Shown here: positions 53,973 through 63,891 of the stretch, in pieces
How the letters are laid out: the number at the start of each line of letters is the position of its first letter
Numbering within the stretch: position 1 is the stretch's first letter
Assembly: GCF_000145615.1 (NCBI RefSeq)
Contig: NC_014410.1
Location: forward strand, 2,281,501-2,345,500
Length of the DNA: 64,000 bases
From: Thermoanaerobacterium thermosaccharolyticum DSM 571
Lineage (GTDB): Bacteria > Bacillota > Thermoanaerobacteria > Thermoanaerobacterales > Thermoanaerobacteraceae
Direction of reading: 5' to 3'
Notes under the pieces: model-generated
The model's input: only the letters and a program-made list of their open reading frames with translations
What the model was told of the DNA's origin: nothing
Databases searched by the model: none
Position numbers and translations under genes: made by a program

Positions 53973-54161
53973 TCAACTGTATCTCACCATTATATATCCT
54001 AAATATAGCATCAATATGGTGATAATGATATTCTCTATATCAATTATGCTAAAAGAAAATTTGGCAAATTCTATTGTCATCACAAACCCAAACACATTCC
54101 ATAGTCCCACCAATATTAAAAGCACTCCGCCGATCTTGAATTTCCACTTGTCGTGATCCAT
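53973..54161 (-). CDS. 62-residue two-pass membrane protein
   Basis: This small protein begins MDHDKWKFKIGGVLLILVGLW and has a second hydrophobic helix (IENIIITILMLYLGYIMV). AAGGGGG lies before the ATG. Unrecognised. The 250-base gap on its downstream side (53725-53972) shows no other feature. Confidence 0.65.
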   Translation of the reverse strand: MDHDKWKFKIGGVLLILVGLWNVFGFVMTIEFAKFSFSIIDIENIIITILMLYLGYIMVRYS

Positions 54162-54228
54162 TAAACAGCCCCCTTATTACAACAACAAAATAAAATTATA
54201 ATTTCCTAAATTATACATCACAAAGTTA

Positions 54229-54273
54229 TAACATTCAATTGCATTTTAAAAGGCAGGTTAAAATCCTGCCTTA
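54229..54273 (-). terminator. terminator of the YiiX-like gene, with the 23-bp repeat arm
   Basis: Stem AAGGCAGG / CCTGCCTT (54250-54257 and 54265-54272) overlaps the gene's stop codon; T-rich sequence follows on the minus strand. It includes the second copy of the 23-base repeat. Confidence 0.75.
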
Positions 54274-55053
54274 TGAATTAGAATACTCAAATACTTCTGT
54301 TTCTTTTGATATAAAGATGTCAATTGGCAGCACCCAAAAGCCTCCATTTCCATCTATGTCTATTCCTGATGATTTTTTGTATGCAGCCCATGGGACTTTT
54401 GAGCAATACCAGTTTTCATCATCGTTTTTATCAGCCCTCCAACTGTAAGGTTTTCCGACAAACTTGGATACTTCATCAATGGCTTTTACTCTTTCTTCTA
54501 TTGTAGCCTTTGGAACTGTCAGCCCCCAGGCCTCGCTGAAATTTTCTCTGTAAAATCTTATGGTCTCATAAATCACACCTTGGTCTGGTTCTGCCGTTAA
54601 AAGGCACTTATCATCGATGCTTCCATGATATCTCCTACTGTCAAATATTGCAGCATGCCTTATTGCACCTTGCACGTGAAATCCTTGGCTTGTTGCTACT
54701 ATTATGTCTCCAATTGTAAACTTGTCGAATGGTATACTGTTTTTATAAACAATCTTTTCACTGCTTCTTGAAGAAAACTTCACACCAAATACTTCTTCCG
54801 AATTGATGTTTTTAATTAAATCGTATAAACTTACATAGAATTTATTTACTTCTCCTGCACCAAAAGGTTTTGATATCATGATAGCTCCATTTAAGGTGAG
54901 AAATCTCTTATAAAAGTCCTCTTTTTTAAAGAAACTTTTTTTCTTTAAGTTTTCTTTAAAATTAAACTCTTCAATATTAACACCAGATATTTCAATCTGT
55001 TTTGGAATATCATTGCTACTTGATAGGTATTTATTGTTAGGCATTATGAGCAT
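54271..55053 (-). CDS. YiiX/NlpC-P60-like permuted papain-fold hydrolase
   Basis: This 260-residue protein has the permuted papain-like arrangement of YiiX/YaeF enzymes: the His motif RHAAIFDSRR (about residue 133) precedes the Cys motif NWYCSKVPWAAYK (about 218). GDIIVATS is the strand that opens the fold. No signal peptide is seen, so it would be cytosolic. The family includes amidases and lipid- or peptidoglycan-acting enzymes; the substrate is unknown. GGGGGA precedes the ATG. Confidence 0.8.
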   Translation of the reverse strand: MLIMPNNKYLSSSNDIPKQIEISGVNIEEFNFKENLKKKSFFKKEDFYKRFLTLNGAIMISKPFGAGEVNKFYVSLYDLIKNINSEEVFGVKFSSRSSEKIVYKNSIPFDKFTIGDIIVATSQGFHVQGAIRHAAIFDSRRYHGSIDDKCLLTAEPDQGVIYETIRFYRENFSEAWGLTVPKATIEERVKAIDEVSKFVGKPYSWRADKNDDENWYCSKVPWAAYKKSSGIDIDGNGGFWVLPIDIFISKETEVFEYSNS

Positions 55054-55118
55054 TCCTACATCCCCCTTCTTTTTAGTCTATGCTATTATAGAAGGGATTT
55101 GTGCATGTATTTTTTTCA

Positions 55119-56090
55119 TCATTCAGCTTGTTTAATGCTAATCAAAAGCTCTTTGATTTCTTTGTATTCAGACATGGTAAATACCATTTGCTTTATCTTT
55201 GATGCACCGCGGATACCTTTTAGATACCATGCTATATGCTTTCTCATCTCCAATATTCCAACATGTTCTCCTTTGTAATCTATCATCATGTCAAGGTGCT
55301 TTAAGATCATGTCAATTTTTTCGCTTACGGTAGGTTCTGGCAGAATTTCACCTGTATTTAGATAGTGAAGAATTCTTTTAAAAATCCACGGATTCCCTTC
55401 TGCCCCTCTGCCAACCATCACCGCGTCACATCCCGTCTCATCTATCATCCTTTTTGCGTCTTCCGGTGTAAATATATCTCCATTGCCTATTACAGGTATT
55501 TTTAGATTATCTTTCACTTTTTTTATAATATCCCAGTCGGCGCGACCTGAGTAAAACTGTTCTCTCGTCCTGCCGTGTATGGCAACCGCTTTTACGCCGC
55601 AGCTTTCAGCCATTTTAGCAATCTCCACAGCATTTATGTGATCATCGTCCCATCCTTTTCTTATTTTTATAGTGACAGGCTTAATAGAGTTTTTCACTAC
55701 AGCTTTAATTATGCTTTCTGCCAAGTCAGGTTTAAGCATCAAAGCTGACCCATCGCCATTTTTCACTATTTTAGGCGTAGGACATCCCATGTTTATATCT
55801 ATTGTCTTTGCATTTGATGTATTTAATCTCTTTGCAATTTCACCCATTATATAAGGATCAGAGCCAAATATCTGCAGTGCCACATTTTCCTCATCATCTA
55901 TATCTGTAAGAAATTCCGTATTCTCGCTTCCATAATAAAGACCCTTAGCACTGACCATTTCAGTGTATGCAAAACCACAGCCCATATCTTTGCATATGAG
56001 CCTATATGGTTTATCTGTAACACCTGCCATAGGAGCCAAAAACACATTATTTTTGATTTCTACATCGCCAATGTACAAGCTTGCTTTCAT
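55119..56090 (-). CDS. dusB: tRNA-dihydrouridine synthase (DusB type)
   Basis: This FMN-dependent TIM-barrel enzyme of about 323 residues has LAPMAGVTDKPYRLIC at the N-terminus, the catalytic Cys in INMGCPTPKIVKNGDGSAL, the KIRKGWDD loop, and AIHGRTREQFYSGRADW and IGNGDIFTPEDAKRM for FMN/phosphate binding. It reduces uridines in the tRNA D-loop. The start at 56090 (MKASLYIGDVEIKNN) matches family length; an ATG at 56120 is possible but lacks an RBS. Confidence 0.93.
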   Translation of the reverse strand: MKASLYIGDVEIKNNVFLAPMAGVTDKPYRLICKDMGCGFAYTEMVSAKGLYYGSENTEFLTDIDDEENVALQIFGSDPYIMGEIAKRLNTSNAKTIDINMGCPTPKIVKNGDGSALMLKPDLAESIIKAVVKNSIKPVTIKIRKGWDDDHINAVEIAKMAESCGVKAVAIHGRTREQFYSGRADWDIIKKVKDNLKIPVIGNGDIFTPEDAKRMIDETGCDAVMVGRGAEGNPWIFKRILHYLNTGEILPEPTVSEKIDMILKHLDMMIDYKGEHVGILEMRKHIAWYLKGIRGASKIKQMVFTMSEYKEIKELLISIKQAE

Positions 56091-56180
56091 TCCCTTCTTA
56101 CAATCACTATGATAAATCATCTATATTCTATCATTATATTTGTCTCTATCCAACTGCCTTTTATACTATTTATGTATGAC

Positions 56181-56215
56181 AAAAGGGAAAGCTGCCATCA
56201 TACAGCCTTCCCTTT
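56181..56215 (-). terminator. terminator of the nucleotidase gene
   Basis: A long imperfect stem (AAAGGGAA-GCTG paired with CAGC-TTCCCTTT, one bulge) directly follows the nucleotidase stop and is trailed by T on the minus strand. Confidence 0.85.
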
Positions 56216-56231
56216 CATTAACTTTATCTTT

Positions 56232-59200
56232 CTATTTTGTGTGCTTTGCGTAAACAAATCCGTACGCGCCGTTATACTGGACTTTATACCATCCGTCGTA
56301 TTCTCCAACTACCTTTAATTCATAGCCATACGGTACTGCTCCTATTTTTAACGCGTTTATGGAATTGTTCACTCTGACATTAAGTCCGTCTTTAGCAGTC
56401 ACCCTTACCGATTTTAATACGGCTACATTTGATAAGTCTGGCGACGAAGCTACATACTTGCCGTATACATAACCTGTCTTTCCATTGTAGTCAATCTGAT
56501 ACCAACCATTATTTTCGCCTACTATGTTGATAGATTGTCCAGCCCTTAATACTCCTATCACTTTGTAATTTATACCAGCACCTAAGCGCACATTTAAAGC
56601 TGACGCTGTGACAATACCTTTACTTCCAACATTTCCTTCTGAAACTGGTGTCTTAGATATCGTCCAGTAGTTGTCGACAACAGGATCTATAGTTCCTTTC
56701 ATCTTTATATAACTTATCATCAAGTTTCTTACCTGTCCATCGTCACCATAAGCTTTAGCTGAGTCAAAGACTATAACAGGATTTGTTATGCCTGCTGCCT
56801 TCATGAAACCTCCGCCGCCATTAAATCTGTAATTGTTTATTGCAACCGTAAATACATCATCATCTTTCACCGGTTTACCATTTACCGTAAGATTTTTTAT
56901 CCTGTTTCCGACAGGCTGTGTAAGATCTATCGTATAACTTGCGCCATAAAGCTGATCAAGGTTGTAATCTGGTATATTAAGGGTCTTATCCTTAGTTATA
57001 GGATCATCTGGAGATTTAACCTGCTGATAATAGCGGACAGACCATTCCATCCAATCCTTTAACTGCTTACCAGTCATTTTTATTCCGTATAAGTAATTTT
57101 CAAACACATATACACTCATCATGTCTTGTATTGTAACATCGCCTTTTAATATCTGAGCAGTGCTACTTAATGGTGCGGCTATTGAAAGATCTGTCTTTGC
57201 ATAGTATTTTTGTACTTTATTTATAAGATCCATCAAGGCCGTTTCCTTTGTCAACTGATCTTTTCCTAAGAAGTCACCAGAAGCTGTGCCTATCTTGGTT
57301 CCTACGTATTTGAGCGTCGCTTCTTGGTATGGCTCTGCAAGCTGCATTATGTTTTCATCAGGCTTTATTGAGCTATCCATTGCAACAGCTTTGCTTGTTT
57401 TGCTGTCAATTGTCCATTTTCCATTTTCATCTTTAGTTAAGTTGAAATCTATCCTTGAAACGTATTGCCCCCATTTGCCAGGCTCTGTCACTATCACATC
57501 TTTACCTTCTGGGTTTTTAAATGTATCCATTTGTATTACAGCATGTGTATGACCAGCTATTATCGCATCTATCCCATTTACACCTTGAGCTACAGCTTTT
57601 ACCTGATTTTCCGGTATAGTATCTGATGGACTCTCCTCGCCGGAGTGCATAGCAACAACAACTATGTCTGCCCCAGCAGCTCTCACTTTAGGCACCCATT
57701 TATTTGCTTCTTCTACAAGGTCATTAAATTTAAGCCCTGCATAATGAGATTTGTCTTCCCATGAAGGAATTTCTTTTGTAGTAAGTCCTAATATGCCTAC
57801 TTTCACATCACCCATAGGTGTAGTTATCGTCTTAATGTAGTAAGGCTCTACAAAGTTCGTGCCATCATCTTTGTAAGTATTTGCAGACAAGACATGGATG
57901 TTCTCCTTTTCCATATCAGCGATTACTCTGTTTAAAACATCCAATCCATAATTGAATTCATGGTTGCCTAACGTCCACGTATCGTAGTGCATAGCACCCA
58001 TTGCCTTCGCCATCGGATATTCAGACTTTGTGTCAATTTTGTCGTAGTAGTATGAAAGCGGCGTACCTTGAATTGTATCACCATTGTCTACTAATACGAC
58101 ATTAGGATTTTCAGACCTTACTTGATCAACATAACCTGCCACTTTCGAAAGGCCCTGATTAGCCTCTTTTGCACTGCTATAATCCCATGGCACCAGATTC
58201 CCATGTACATCAGATGTAGCTAAAACTGTTATAGTCGTCTCATTAGAAGCTGGCATTGTGGCAGGAGATATCCTATTGTCTATTTTCGCTGTTATATGAC
58301 CTTGTGCCTTTACAGCATCGATAAATGCATCTCTGACCAATTTCTGCGTATCTATGTAAGACTTCTGCACATCGGGATCAGTAAATTCTGTAAAACCATC
58401 TCCACCAGTTCCCATGAAATTATTCGTTGCTACAAGGTATTTTGCGTTCATGTCTATTGGTGTACCATCGGATTTCTTGATGTCAAATACTCTATTCATG
58501 GATGGTTTATTTGGATCGTACTTAAATGAAAGACCTGCAACCTGAATCCCTTTGCCGCCATCCTGAACCGCCTGTTCTAACACTTTTTTAATCTCTGCAC
58601 CAGTCATGCTCACTGTAACAATAGTATTGTCAAATGGCATCAACGTGTACATTGTTCCAACAGTAATGTCACCTTTTAATACGTCAGTTCTTAATCCTCC
58701 ATTGTTTCCAAAGGCAAAATCCGCATTTACAGCATCCTTAACGACTTCTGACGTCCAATTTCCTAAAATCGAATCGCCAAAAGGATTTGCACTTTGAGTT
58801 CTTGTCAAGTCTACATCTGCAGTGCCAATGACTTGACTAAATAACGGTCCAGCCTCTTGTATGGCTTTATCGACTATACTTTGAACATCTTCATCAATTA
58901 TCGGTGTTTTCATATTGTAATAGCTGTAATCATCATTGTAAACCATATCGGAAGCTGATACAGTACCATCACCATTTACTGTTATCTTGAGATCGATAAA
59001 ACCCATACCTGCATTGTTGGCAACACCTACAGGTATTCCATTTACTCTGGTTGTGACAATCGTATGAGTATGGCCGCCAAATATAGCATCTACACCTTTT
59101 ACGCTCTTTGCAAAATCAATGAGATTGCCTGTTGTCTCACCTGTATTCTTATCAGTTGTAGCTCCCATATGTGCTAAGACAACTACAATCTGTGCACCAT

Positions 59201-59858
59201 CATTTCTTAACTGCTGTGCAAGATTATTTACAATTGGCACAGGATCTTTAAAATCTACATTGCTTATAAGAGATGGCAAAATTATAGACGGAAATTCTTT
59301 GTTATCAACAATGCCAATGACGCCAATCTTTACTCCATCTCTTTCAATTACAACGTATGGTTTTGTGTAACTTACAGGTTTACCTGTAGTTTTATCGTAT
59401 ACATTAGCTGCCAAAACAGGTATTGTGGACCCTTTTAAGACTGCGTTGCTTGTATCGATGACAGAATCAACGCCCCAGTCGTACTCGTGATTTCCCAAGG
59501 CCATTGCATCAAAACCTATGCTTTTCATCATGTCGATGACAGGCTGCCCCTTTAAAACGTTTGAAAGAGGTGTTCCTTGAAACATGTCTCCGCCCGATAG
59601 TATGACAGTATCGGGATTTGCTGCTTTTATATCCTTTATTCTCTTAGCTAGTACAGATCCTCTCTCCTGAGTAATTGGCGTTCCGTCGCTTAATTTGCCT
59701 GATGCTTGCAAATATCCGTGGAAATCAGTGACTTCCACAAAGTCAAATGTCTTTGACGCAGCTGCGTATGATATCTGAGGCATACTTGAAAATACCATGC
59801 CAAATACCATCACAAATGTCAAAATGATACTTAAAACTTTGCCTCTACCTTTAAACAT
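56232..59858 (-). CDS. secreted tandem 5'-nucleotidase/2',3'-cyclic phosphodiesterase with two SH3 domains
   Basis: This ~1208-residue exported protein has a Sec signal (VLSIILTFVMVFGMVFSSM, cut near SYAAAS). Two complete metallophosphatase plus 5'-nucleotidase units follow. The first (about 35-530) has DFHGYLQ, GGDMFQGTPLSN, GNHEYDWG, GGHTHTI; the second (about 545-1050) has TSDVHGNL, DNGDTIQGTPLSY, GNHEFNYG, AGHTHAVI and NNYRFNGGGGF. Two SH3b domains (about 1070-1208: VTASALNVRLGAGINYKVIG, VTAKDGLNVRVNN) at the C-terminus should bind the cell wall. It salvages phosphate and nucleosides outside the cell. The ATG at 59858 has AGGAGG before it. Family members usually have one or two units; the fusion with SH3 is unusual in size. 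Confidence 0.92.
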   Translation of the reverse strand: MFKGRGKVLSIILTFVMVFGMVFSSMPQISYAAASKTFDFVEVTDFHGYLQASGKLSDGTPITQERGSVLAKRIKDIKAANPDTVILSGGDMFQGTPLSNVLKGQPVIDMMKSIGFDAMALGNHEYDWGVDSVIDTSNAVLKGSTIPVLAANVYDKTTGKPVSYTKPYVVIERDGVKIGVIGIVDNKEFPSIILPSLISNVDFKDPVPIVNNLAQQLRNDGAQIVVVLAHMGATTDKNTGETTGNLIDFAKSVKGVDAIFGGHTHTIVTTRVNGIPVGVANNAGMGFIDLKITVNGDGTVSASDMVYNDDYSYYNMKTPIIDEDVQSIVDKAIQEAGPLFSQVIGTADVDLTRTQSANPFGDSILGNWTSEVVKDAVNADFAFGNNGGLRTDVLKGDITVGTMYTLMPFDNTIVTVSMTGAEIKKVLEQAVQDGGKGIQVAGLSFKYDPNKPSMNRVFDIKKSDGTPIDMNAKYLVATNNFMGTGGDGFTEFTDPDVQKSYIDTQKLVRDAFIDAVKAQGHITAKIDNRISPATMPASNETTITVLATSDVHGNLVPWDYSSAKEANQGLSKVAGYVDQVRSENPNVVLVDNGDTIQGTPLSYYYDKIDTKSEYPMAKAMGAMHYDTWTLGNHEFNYGLDVLNRVIADMEKENIHVLSANTYKDDGTNFVEPYYIKTITTPMGDVKVGILGLTTKEIPSWEDKSHYAGLKFNDLVEEANKWVPKVRAAGADIVVVAMHSGEESPSDTIPENQVKAVAQGVNGIDAIIAGHTHAVIQMDTFKNPEGKDVIVTEPGKWGQYVSRIDFNLTKDENGKWTIDSKTSKAVAMDSSIKPDENIMQLAEPYQEATLKYVGTKIGTASGDFLGKDQLTKETALMDLINKVQKYYAKTDLSIAAPLSSTAQILKGDVTIQDMMSVYVFENYLYGIKMTGKQLKDWMEWSVRYYQQVKSPDDPITKDKTLNIPDYNLDQLYGASYTIDLTQPVGNRIKNLTVNGKPVKDDDVFTVAINNYRFNGGGGFMKAAGITNPVIVFDSAKAYGDDGQVRNLMISYIKMKGTIDPVVDNYWTISKTPVSEGNVGSKGIVTASALNVRLGAGINYKVIGVLRAGQSINIVGENNGWYQIDYNGKTGYVYGKYVASSPDLSNVAVLKSVRVTAKDGLNVRVNNSINALKIGAVPYGYELKVVGEYDGWYKVQYNGAYGFVYAKHTK

Positions 59859-60261
59859 ATAAACCCTCCTACTTATCTTATTATTTGAAATATTTCTGAG
59901 TATAAACACAATCCCCCTTATGTCATATTCGTTTAAACACTGATGCATGGAATAAATCAGATGCGCGTTAACCTAAAGTCAATGAAATTTTAGCTGCATT
60001 GATGATTGGTGCAACTTCTCACAAGATTAATATAACAGACTATTATATAGTGATTATTAAGTGTTGTTAAAATCATGTAAAGCTTGAATTTGTGTTAAAT
60101 ATTTAATTGTAATATATCAGATGTCAGACAACTTTTAATATAATTTTATATCTCTATTAAAACAATTACAAACCCTAAATATTGCCTTTATTTGAAATTA
60201 TATAAGTGTACCTCAAAAATCCTTACAATATTAAAAAATTATTCCAATTTGCTATAAATTA
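59859..60261. other. intergenic leader of the nucleotidase gene
   Basis: About 400 bases, AT-rich. The RBS (AGGAGGG) lies at the left end. I see no convincing riboswitch, reading frame or palindrome in it. Confidence 0.5.
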
Positions 60262-60290
60262 TAAAAGCTGAAGAAAAATTTTCTTCAGCC
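60262..60290 (-). terminator. terminator of the mur operon
   Basis: GCTGAAGAAAA (60267-60277) pairs with TTTTCTTCAGC (60279-60289); TTTT follows on the minus strand. It lies about 75 bases after the murQ stop. Confidence 0.8.
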
Positions 60291-60365
60291 AAAAATAACT
60301 ACTGTACAGTATGTTTTCCTTATGTATTCTTATTATATTATAATGTTCAATAAATATAGTAGAAT

Positions 60366-61271
60366 TTATTTTGTTCTATTCTCTTTCAGCGCTTTCTCTA
60401 TATAACCTTCTGCCTTTTCTAAGAGCTTCTGGGCTTCAGGTTTTTCAAGACTTGTGAGTATGATTAGTATCGTCAATTTAACATTATAATCTGTCTCATT
60501 TAATATCCTCTCAATAGTAACATCATCAGCTCCTGTTGCAAGTTTAACTATCCTTTTGGCCCTGTGAATTAATTTCTCGTTTGTCGCCTGTACATCAACC
60601 ATCAAATTGCTGTACACTTTACCAAGCTTTATCATGACTCCCGTAGAAATCATATTTAATACAAGCTTCTGAGCAGTCCCCGCTTTCATTCTAGTAGAAC
60701 CCATGATGACTTCAGGACCAACAACAGGCGCTATCATTACATCAACTAACTTTTTCATCTCACAGTTGAGATTACATGATATGCCTATTGTAGATGCTCC
60801 GATTTCTTTAGAATATTGAAGGGCTCCTAATACATAAGGTGTTCTGCCGCTGGCAGCAATGCCTACAACAACATCCTTGCTTGATAAATTCCTTTCGATT
60901 AAGTCCCGTTTGCCGAGTTCACTGTTATCTTCGGCGCCTTCCACTGCTTTTCTTATAGCCGTATCTCCTCCTGCAATAATTCCCTGTATCATTTCAGGAT
61001 CTGTTCCATATGTTGGAGGACATTCTGACGCATCTAATATTCCAAGCCTTCCGCTTGTACCTGCGCCTAAGTAAATAAGCCTGCCGCCTTTTTTTAACCT
61101 TTCTGCTGCAATGTCCACAGCTTTTGCTATATTAGGAATTTCCTTTTCTACAGCTAACGGAACTTTTTTGTCTTCATCGTTTATTTTTCTTAACATATCT
61201 TCAGTGCTTAATTTATCAATGTCCAGAGTATCTGGATTTCTTCCTTCAGTTATAAGTTTTTCTAAGTTCAT
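60366..61271 (-). CDS. murQ: N-acetylmuramic acid 6-phosphate etherase
   Basis: This 301-residue SIS-domain lyase splits MurNAc-6-phosphate into GlcNAc-6-phosphate and D-lactate. Marks are the N-terminal [22 protein letters not shown], the sugar-phosphate site [36 protein letters not shown], and the [21 protein letters not shown] motif with the active Glu in the ECPPT region. Its start is four bases after the mupG stop. It is last in the operon with the PTS transporter and the muramidase. Confidence 0.96.
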   Translation of the reverse strand: MNLEKLITEGRNPDTLDIDKLSTEDMLRKINDEDKKVPLAVEKEIPNIAKAVDIAAERLKKGGRLIYLGAGTSGRLGILDASECPPTYGTDPEMIQGIIAGGDTAIRKAVEGAEDNSELGKRDLIERNLSSKDVVVGIAASGRTPYVLGALQYSKEIGASTIGISCNLNCEMKKLVDVMIAPVVGPEVIMGSTRMKAGTAQKLVLNMISTGVMIKLGKVYSNLMVDVQATNEKLIHRAKRIVKLATGADDVTIERILNETDYNVKLTILIILTSLEKPEAQKLLEKAEGYIEKALKENRTK

Positions 61272-61275
61272 TGTA

Positions 61276-62358
61276 TCAGCCCTTTCTAAATCTGAATTTC
61301 GTACCCGGTTTGATTAAATCTGCTAGAATGTGCTCTTCTTCAGGTATATATCCTACTACATTTACCCTTTCATCTTTAGGTAAATCAACCATGCAGATAT
61401 TAAGCTCTCCAGAATACCTTTTGAAATTTTCATTATCTATTGTTACACAATATTTTTTTCTCTCAACACAGTTGTGTGCTTTTATTTCTTTCCCTATATT
61501 TGCATAACCTCTTGATTCCTCTGATCTTATAATGTATTCAGGTGAATCAGGCCTATTTGTATGGACATGATTAAAAATTATATCTTTTTCATTATCCGTA
61601 ATATCTTCAACTAAATTAATTTTTAATTCGATTACATCCTTATCTATTGATGTAACATTTTTTATCTCATCTACAGTGGCATATGCATCTCCAAAGTATA
61701 CGTCATCTATTCCTGAATAGATTAAATGCCTTGCTGCTATATCAGGTTTTATATTTCTATGAATTTCAAGAGTCGGTAATCCTTCATATATTGGACCCCT
61801 TCTGCCTTTTAGAGATGGGATAAATGCTGAAACTTTAAGTCCGTAATTTTTTATCATGGTAGTTTTTTCTTTAAAAAATTCATATGAAAGCCCCGTATAT
61901 GGTTTGGGATAAAAGTTATGACAGGTTCTTAATTTGTTCAAATCAGCCTTTTGGCTTATTAATTCATCTATTTGTTCTTTTGTTATTGTACTTGCATTTA
62001 ATTCTATTTTTATATCGAACTCGTTGTTTGTCATTTCAGCTATTTCATCAGTTGTAAATCCATAATCAAGTCTTAAGCAATCTATTCCTAAATTATGAAA
62101 TTGTTTTAGATTATTTGGTGATAAATTTAATATATTCATCGTAACAGGTGAAATATCTATCGTCAGCTTCATATTTAATAATTTAATATGATTTATTAAA
62201 TCTTCAATCTCATTCATTTTTTTATCATAATCAACCTCTGGCATATGCATCGATGTAAAAACCATGCTTATGCCATTGTCTTTTGCAGTCTTTATATATT
62301 CTTTATTTTTTTGATGTGGAAAATCTTCAAAAGTATATACTGAAATTCCGAAATCCAT
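61276..62358 (-). CDS. mupG: 6-phospho-N-acetylmuramidase (DUF871, MupG type)
   Basis: This protein of about 360 residues is in the DUF871 family: an N-terminal TIM barrel ([63 protein letters not shown]) and a C-terminal cyclophilin-like domain (about 250-360). The S. aureus member MupG cleaves MurNAc-6P-GlcNAc, the product of the MurP transporter. The ATG at 62358 has AGGAGA upstream. It is translationally adjacent to murQ, giving a complete cytosolic path from disaccharide to GlcNAc-6P. Confidence 0.9.
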   Translation of the reverse strand: MDFGISVYTFEDFPHQKNKEYIKTAKDNGISMVFTSMHMPEVDYDKKMNEIEDLINHIKLLNMKLTIDISPVTMNILNLSPNNLKQFHNLGIDCLRLDYGFTTDEIAEMTNNEFDIKIELNASTITKEQIDELISQKADLNKLRTCHNFYPKPYTGLSYEFFKEKTTMIKNYGLKVSAFIPSLKGRRGPIYEGLPTLEIHRNIKPDIAARHLIYSGIDDVYFGDAYATVDEIKNVTSIDKDVIELKINLVEDITDNEKDIIFNHVHTNRPDSPEYIIRSEESRGYANIGKEIKAHNCVERKKYCVTIDNENFKRYSGELNICMVDLPKDERVNVVGYIPEEEHILADLIKPGTKFRFRKG

Positions 62359-62371
62359 ATAATCATCTCCT

Positions 62372-62397
62372 AAAAGGGGCAAGCTGCCCCTTTTTAT
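62372..62397 (-). terminator. intra-operon hairpin between murP and mupG
   Basis: Stem AAAAGGGGCA / TGCCCCTTTT with loop AGC sits just after the murP stop; the mupG RBS follows at once. The weak T run suggests partial termination, so murP would be made in excess of the enzymes. Confidence 0.7.
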
Positions 62398-63771
62398 TTA
62401 TGCATTAAAGCTAAATGGTTGAGTATCTTTTACTTCTTCGTCTGCAGGATCCTCAAACCCTAGTAAAAACGTTGCTATAAATCCCGCAATATATGATATA
62501 ATCAAACCGATGATATAATATATAATTTTGTTTGGTTCAATAATTGCAGCAAGAGGGATTCCGGATATACCTAAACCTCTTGCGCCAACTACTTTTAATG
62601 CCTCAAATGCGCCTCCAAAAGCTGCACCAATACAAGCTCCAATGAATGGTCTTCCAAGAGGTAATGTAACACCATAAATCAACGGTTCACCAATGCCAAG
62701 AATACCAACAAGTATCGAACCTTCTATAATCTTCTTAAGCTGTTTGCTCTTTGTTTTAACGTATACCGCAATTGCTGCACCAACCTGACCTGCACCTGCC
62801 ATTGCTAAGATCGGAAGTAATATGGTAACACCGGTTGATTGTATTAATTGCATGTGTATCGGTGTCAAACCCTGGTGTAAGCCTGTCATAACTAATGGTA
62901 AGAAAGTTCCTGCAAGTATAAATCCGGTAAATACACCAGCTTTACCAGCAATTGCAACAGTCACTGCCTTGCCAATAGCATCAGCTATATATCCACCCAA
63001 AGGTTGTAATACATAAAGTGTCGCAAAACCTGCTATTAAAATTGTCAACAAAGGTGTTGCAAGTAATTCTATACTATTCGGCATTCTTTTTCTAATATTT
63101 TTTTCAAGCCAGCTTGCAAATGCAGCCGCAATTAATACTGAGATGATTCCACCTCTACCCACGACAAGTGCACTACCGCCAATTTTAATATCCGCCAAAG
63201 CAGGATTATAAATGATTCCTGCAAGTATACCGCCAAGCGTCGGTGAACCTCCAAATTCTTTAGCAGTGTTCATGCCTATCATGATACCCATGTAAGTAAA
63301 AATCGTATTTCCAAACAAACTTAACATAGCAAGTAAATTCTTATCAGCAACCCAGTTAAACTTTGTAGCAACATTGGTTATGCCAAGTATCAATCCGCCG
63401 CCTATTAATCCAGGAATTAAAGGAATAAATATGCTTGCAATCCTTCTTAAGAGAAGTTTAAACGGCGTTCTATTTTTTTCACTGATTGCAGCCTTAATTT
63501 CCTTTGCATCTCCAAGTTTTACGCCAATTTTTTTAGATGCTTCACCTGCAACTTTAGATACAAGTCCAGGCCCTAAAATAACCTGTAGTTCTCCTCCTTC
63601 TTCGTTAACTTTAATAACACCGTCAATTTTCCTAAGTGATTCCATATTAATCTTATCATAATCCTTTACAAGCACTCTTAACCTCGTCATGCAATTTGTA
63701 ATTGATATGATGTTTTCTTTACCGCCTAATTCCCTGATGATGCTTTCAGCTATGTCTTTTTCTCTTGACAT
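62398..63771 (-). CDS. murP: PTS EIIBC transporter, MurNAc / MurNAc-GlcNAc type
   Basis: This 457-residue PTS permease has an N-terminal EIIB domain with the phosphorylated Cys in ITNCMTRLRVLVKDY (about residue 27) and GLVSKVAG, then a ten-helix EIIC domain (LIPGLIGGGLILGITN, GMNTAKEFGGSPTLGGILAG, GLHQGLTPIHMQL, GEPLIYGVTLPLGRPF). No EIIA is fused, so it needs a general Glc-type EIIA. It brings in and phosphorylates N-acetylmuramic acid or its disaccharide. GGAGG precedes the ATG. Confidence 0.9.
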   Translation of the reverse strand: MSREKDIAESIIRELGGKENIISITNCMTRLRVLVKDYDKINMESLRKIDGVIKVNEEGGELQVILGPGLVSKVAGEASKKIGVKLGDAKEIKAAISEKNRTPFKLLLRRIASIFIPLIPGLIGGGLILGITNVATKFNWVADKNLLAMLSLFGNTIFTYMGIMIGMNTAKEFGGSPTLGGILAGIIYNPALADIKIGGSALVVGRGGIISVLIAAAFASWLEKNIRKRMPNSIELLATPLLTILIAGFATLYVLQPLGGYIADAIGKAVTVAIAGKAGVFTGFILAGTFLPLVMTGLHQGLTPIHMQLIQSTGVTILLPILAMAGAGQVGAAIAVYVKTKSKQLKKIIEGSILVGILGIGEPLIYGVTLPLGRPFIGACIGAAFGGAFEALKVVGARGLGISGIPLAAIIEPNKIIYYIIGLIISYIAGFIATFLLGFEDPADEEVKDTQPFSFNA

Positions 63772-63843
63772 TTTCCATCCTCCTTTTCTATATTTTGTAA
63801 AAAATTGATTGTTGATCAGCTATCCCCCTTTCATGTTATATTA

Positions 63844-63870
63844 TTTCATAAATATATCATATTTATGAAA
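63844..63870. promoter_or_regulatory. perfect palindromic operator of the mur operon
   Basis: TTTCATAAATA and TATTTATGAAA, 11-bp arms around TATCA, lie about 75 bases before the murP ATG. Position and form suit binding by an RpiR/MurR-type repressor, whose gene is not in the window. Confidence 0.75.
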
Positions 63871-63891
63871 ATTTATTTCAAGTTTAAGTAA

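Noticed and set aside
59859-60261. Riboswitch in the nucleotidase leader
   Set aside because: No purine or other known aptamer core was seen; the region is simple AT-rich sequence.
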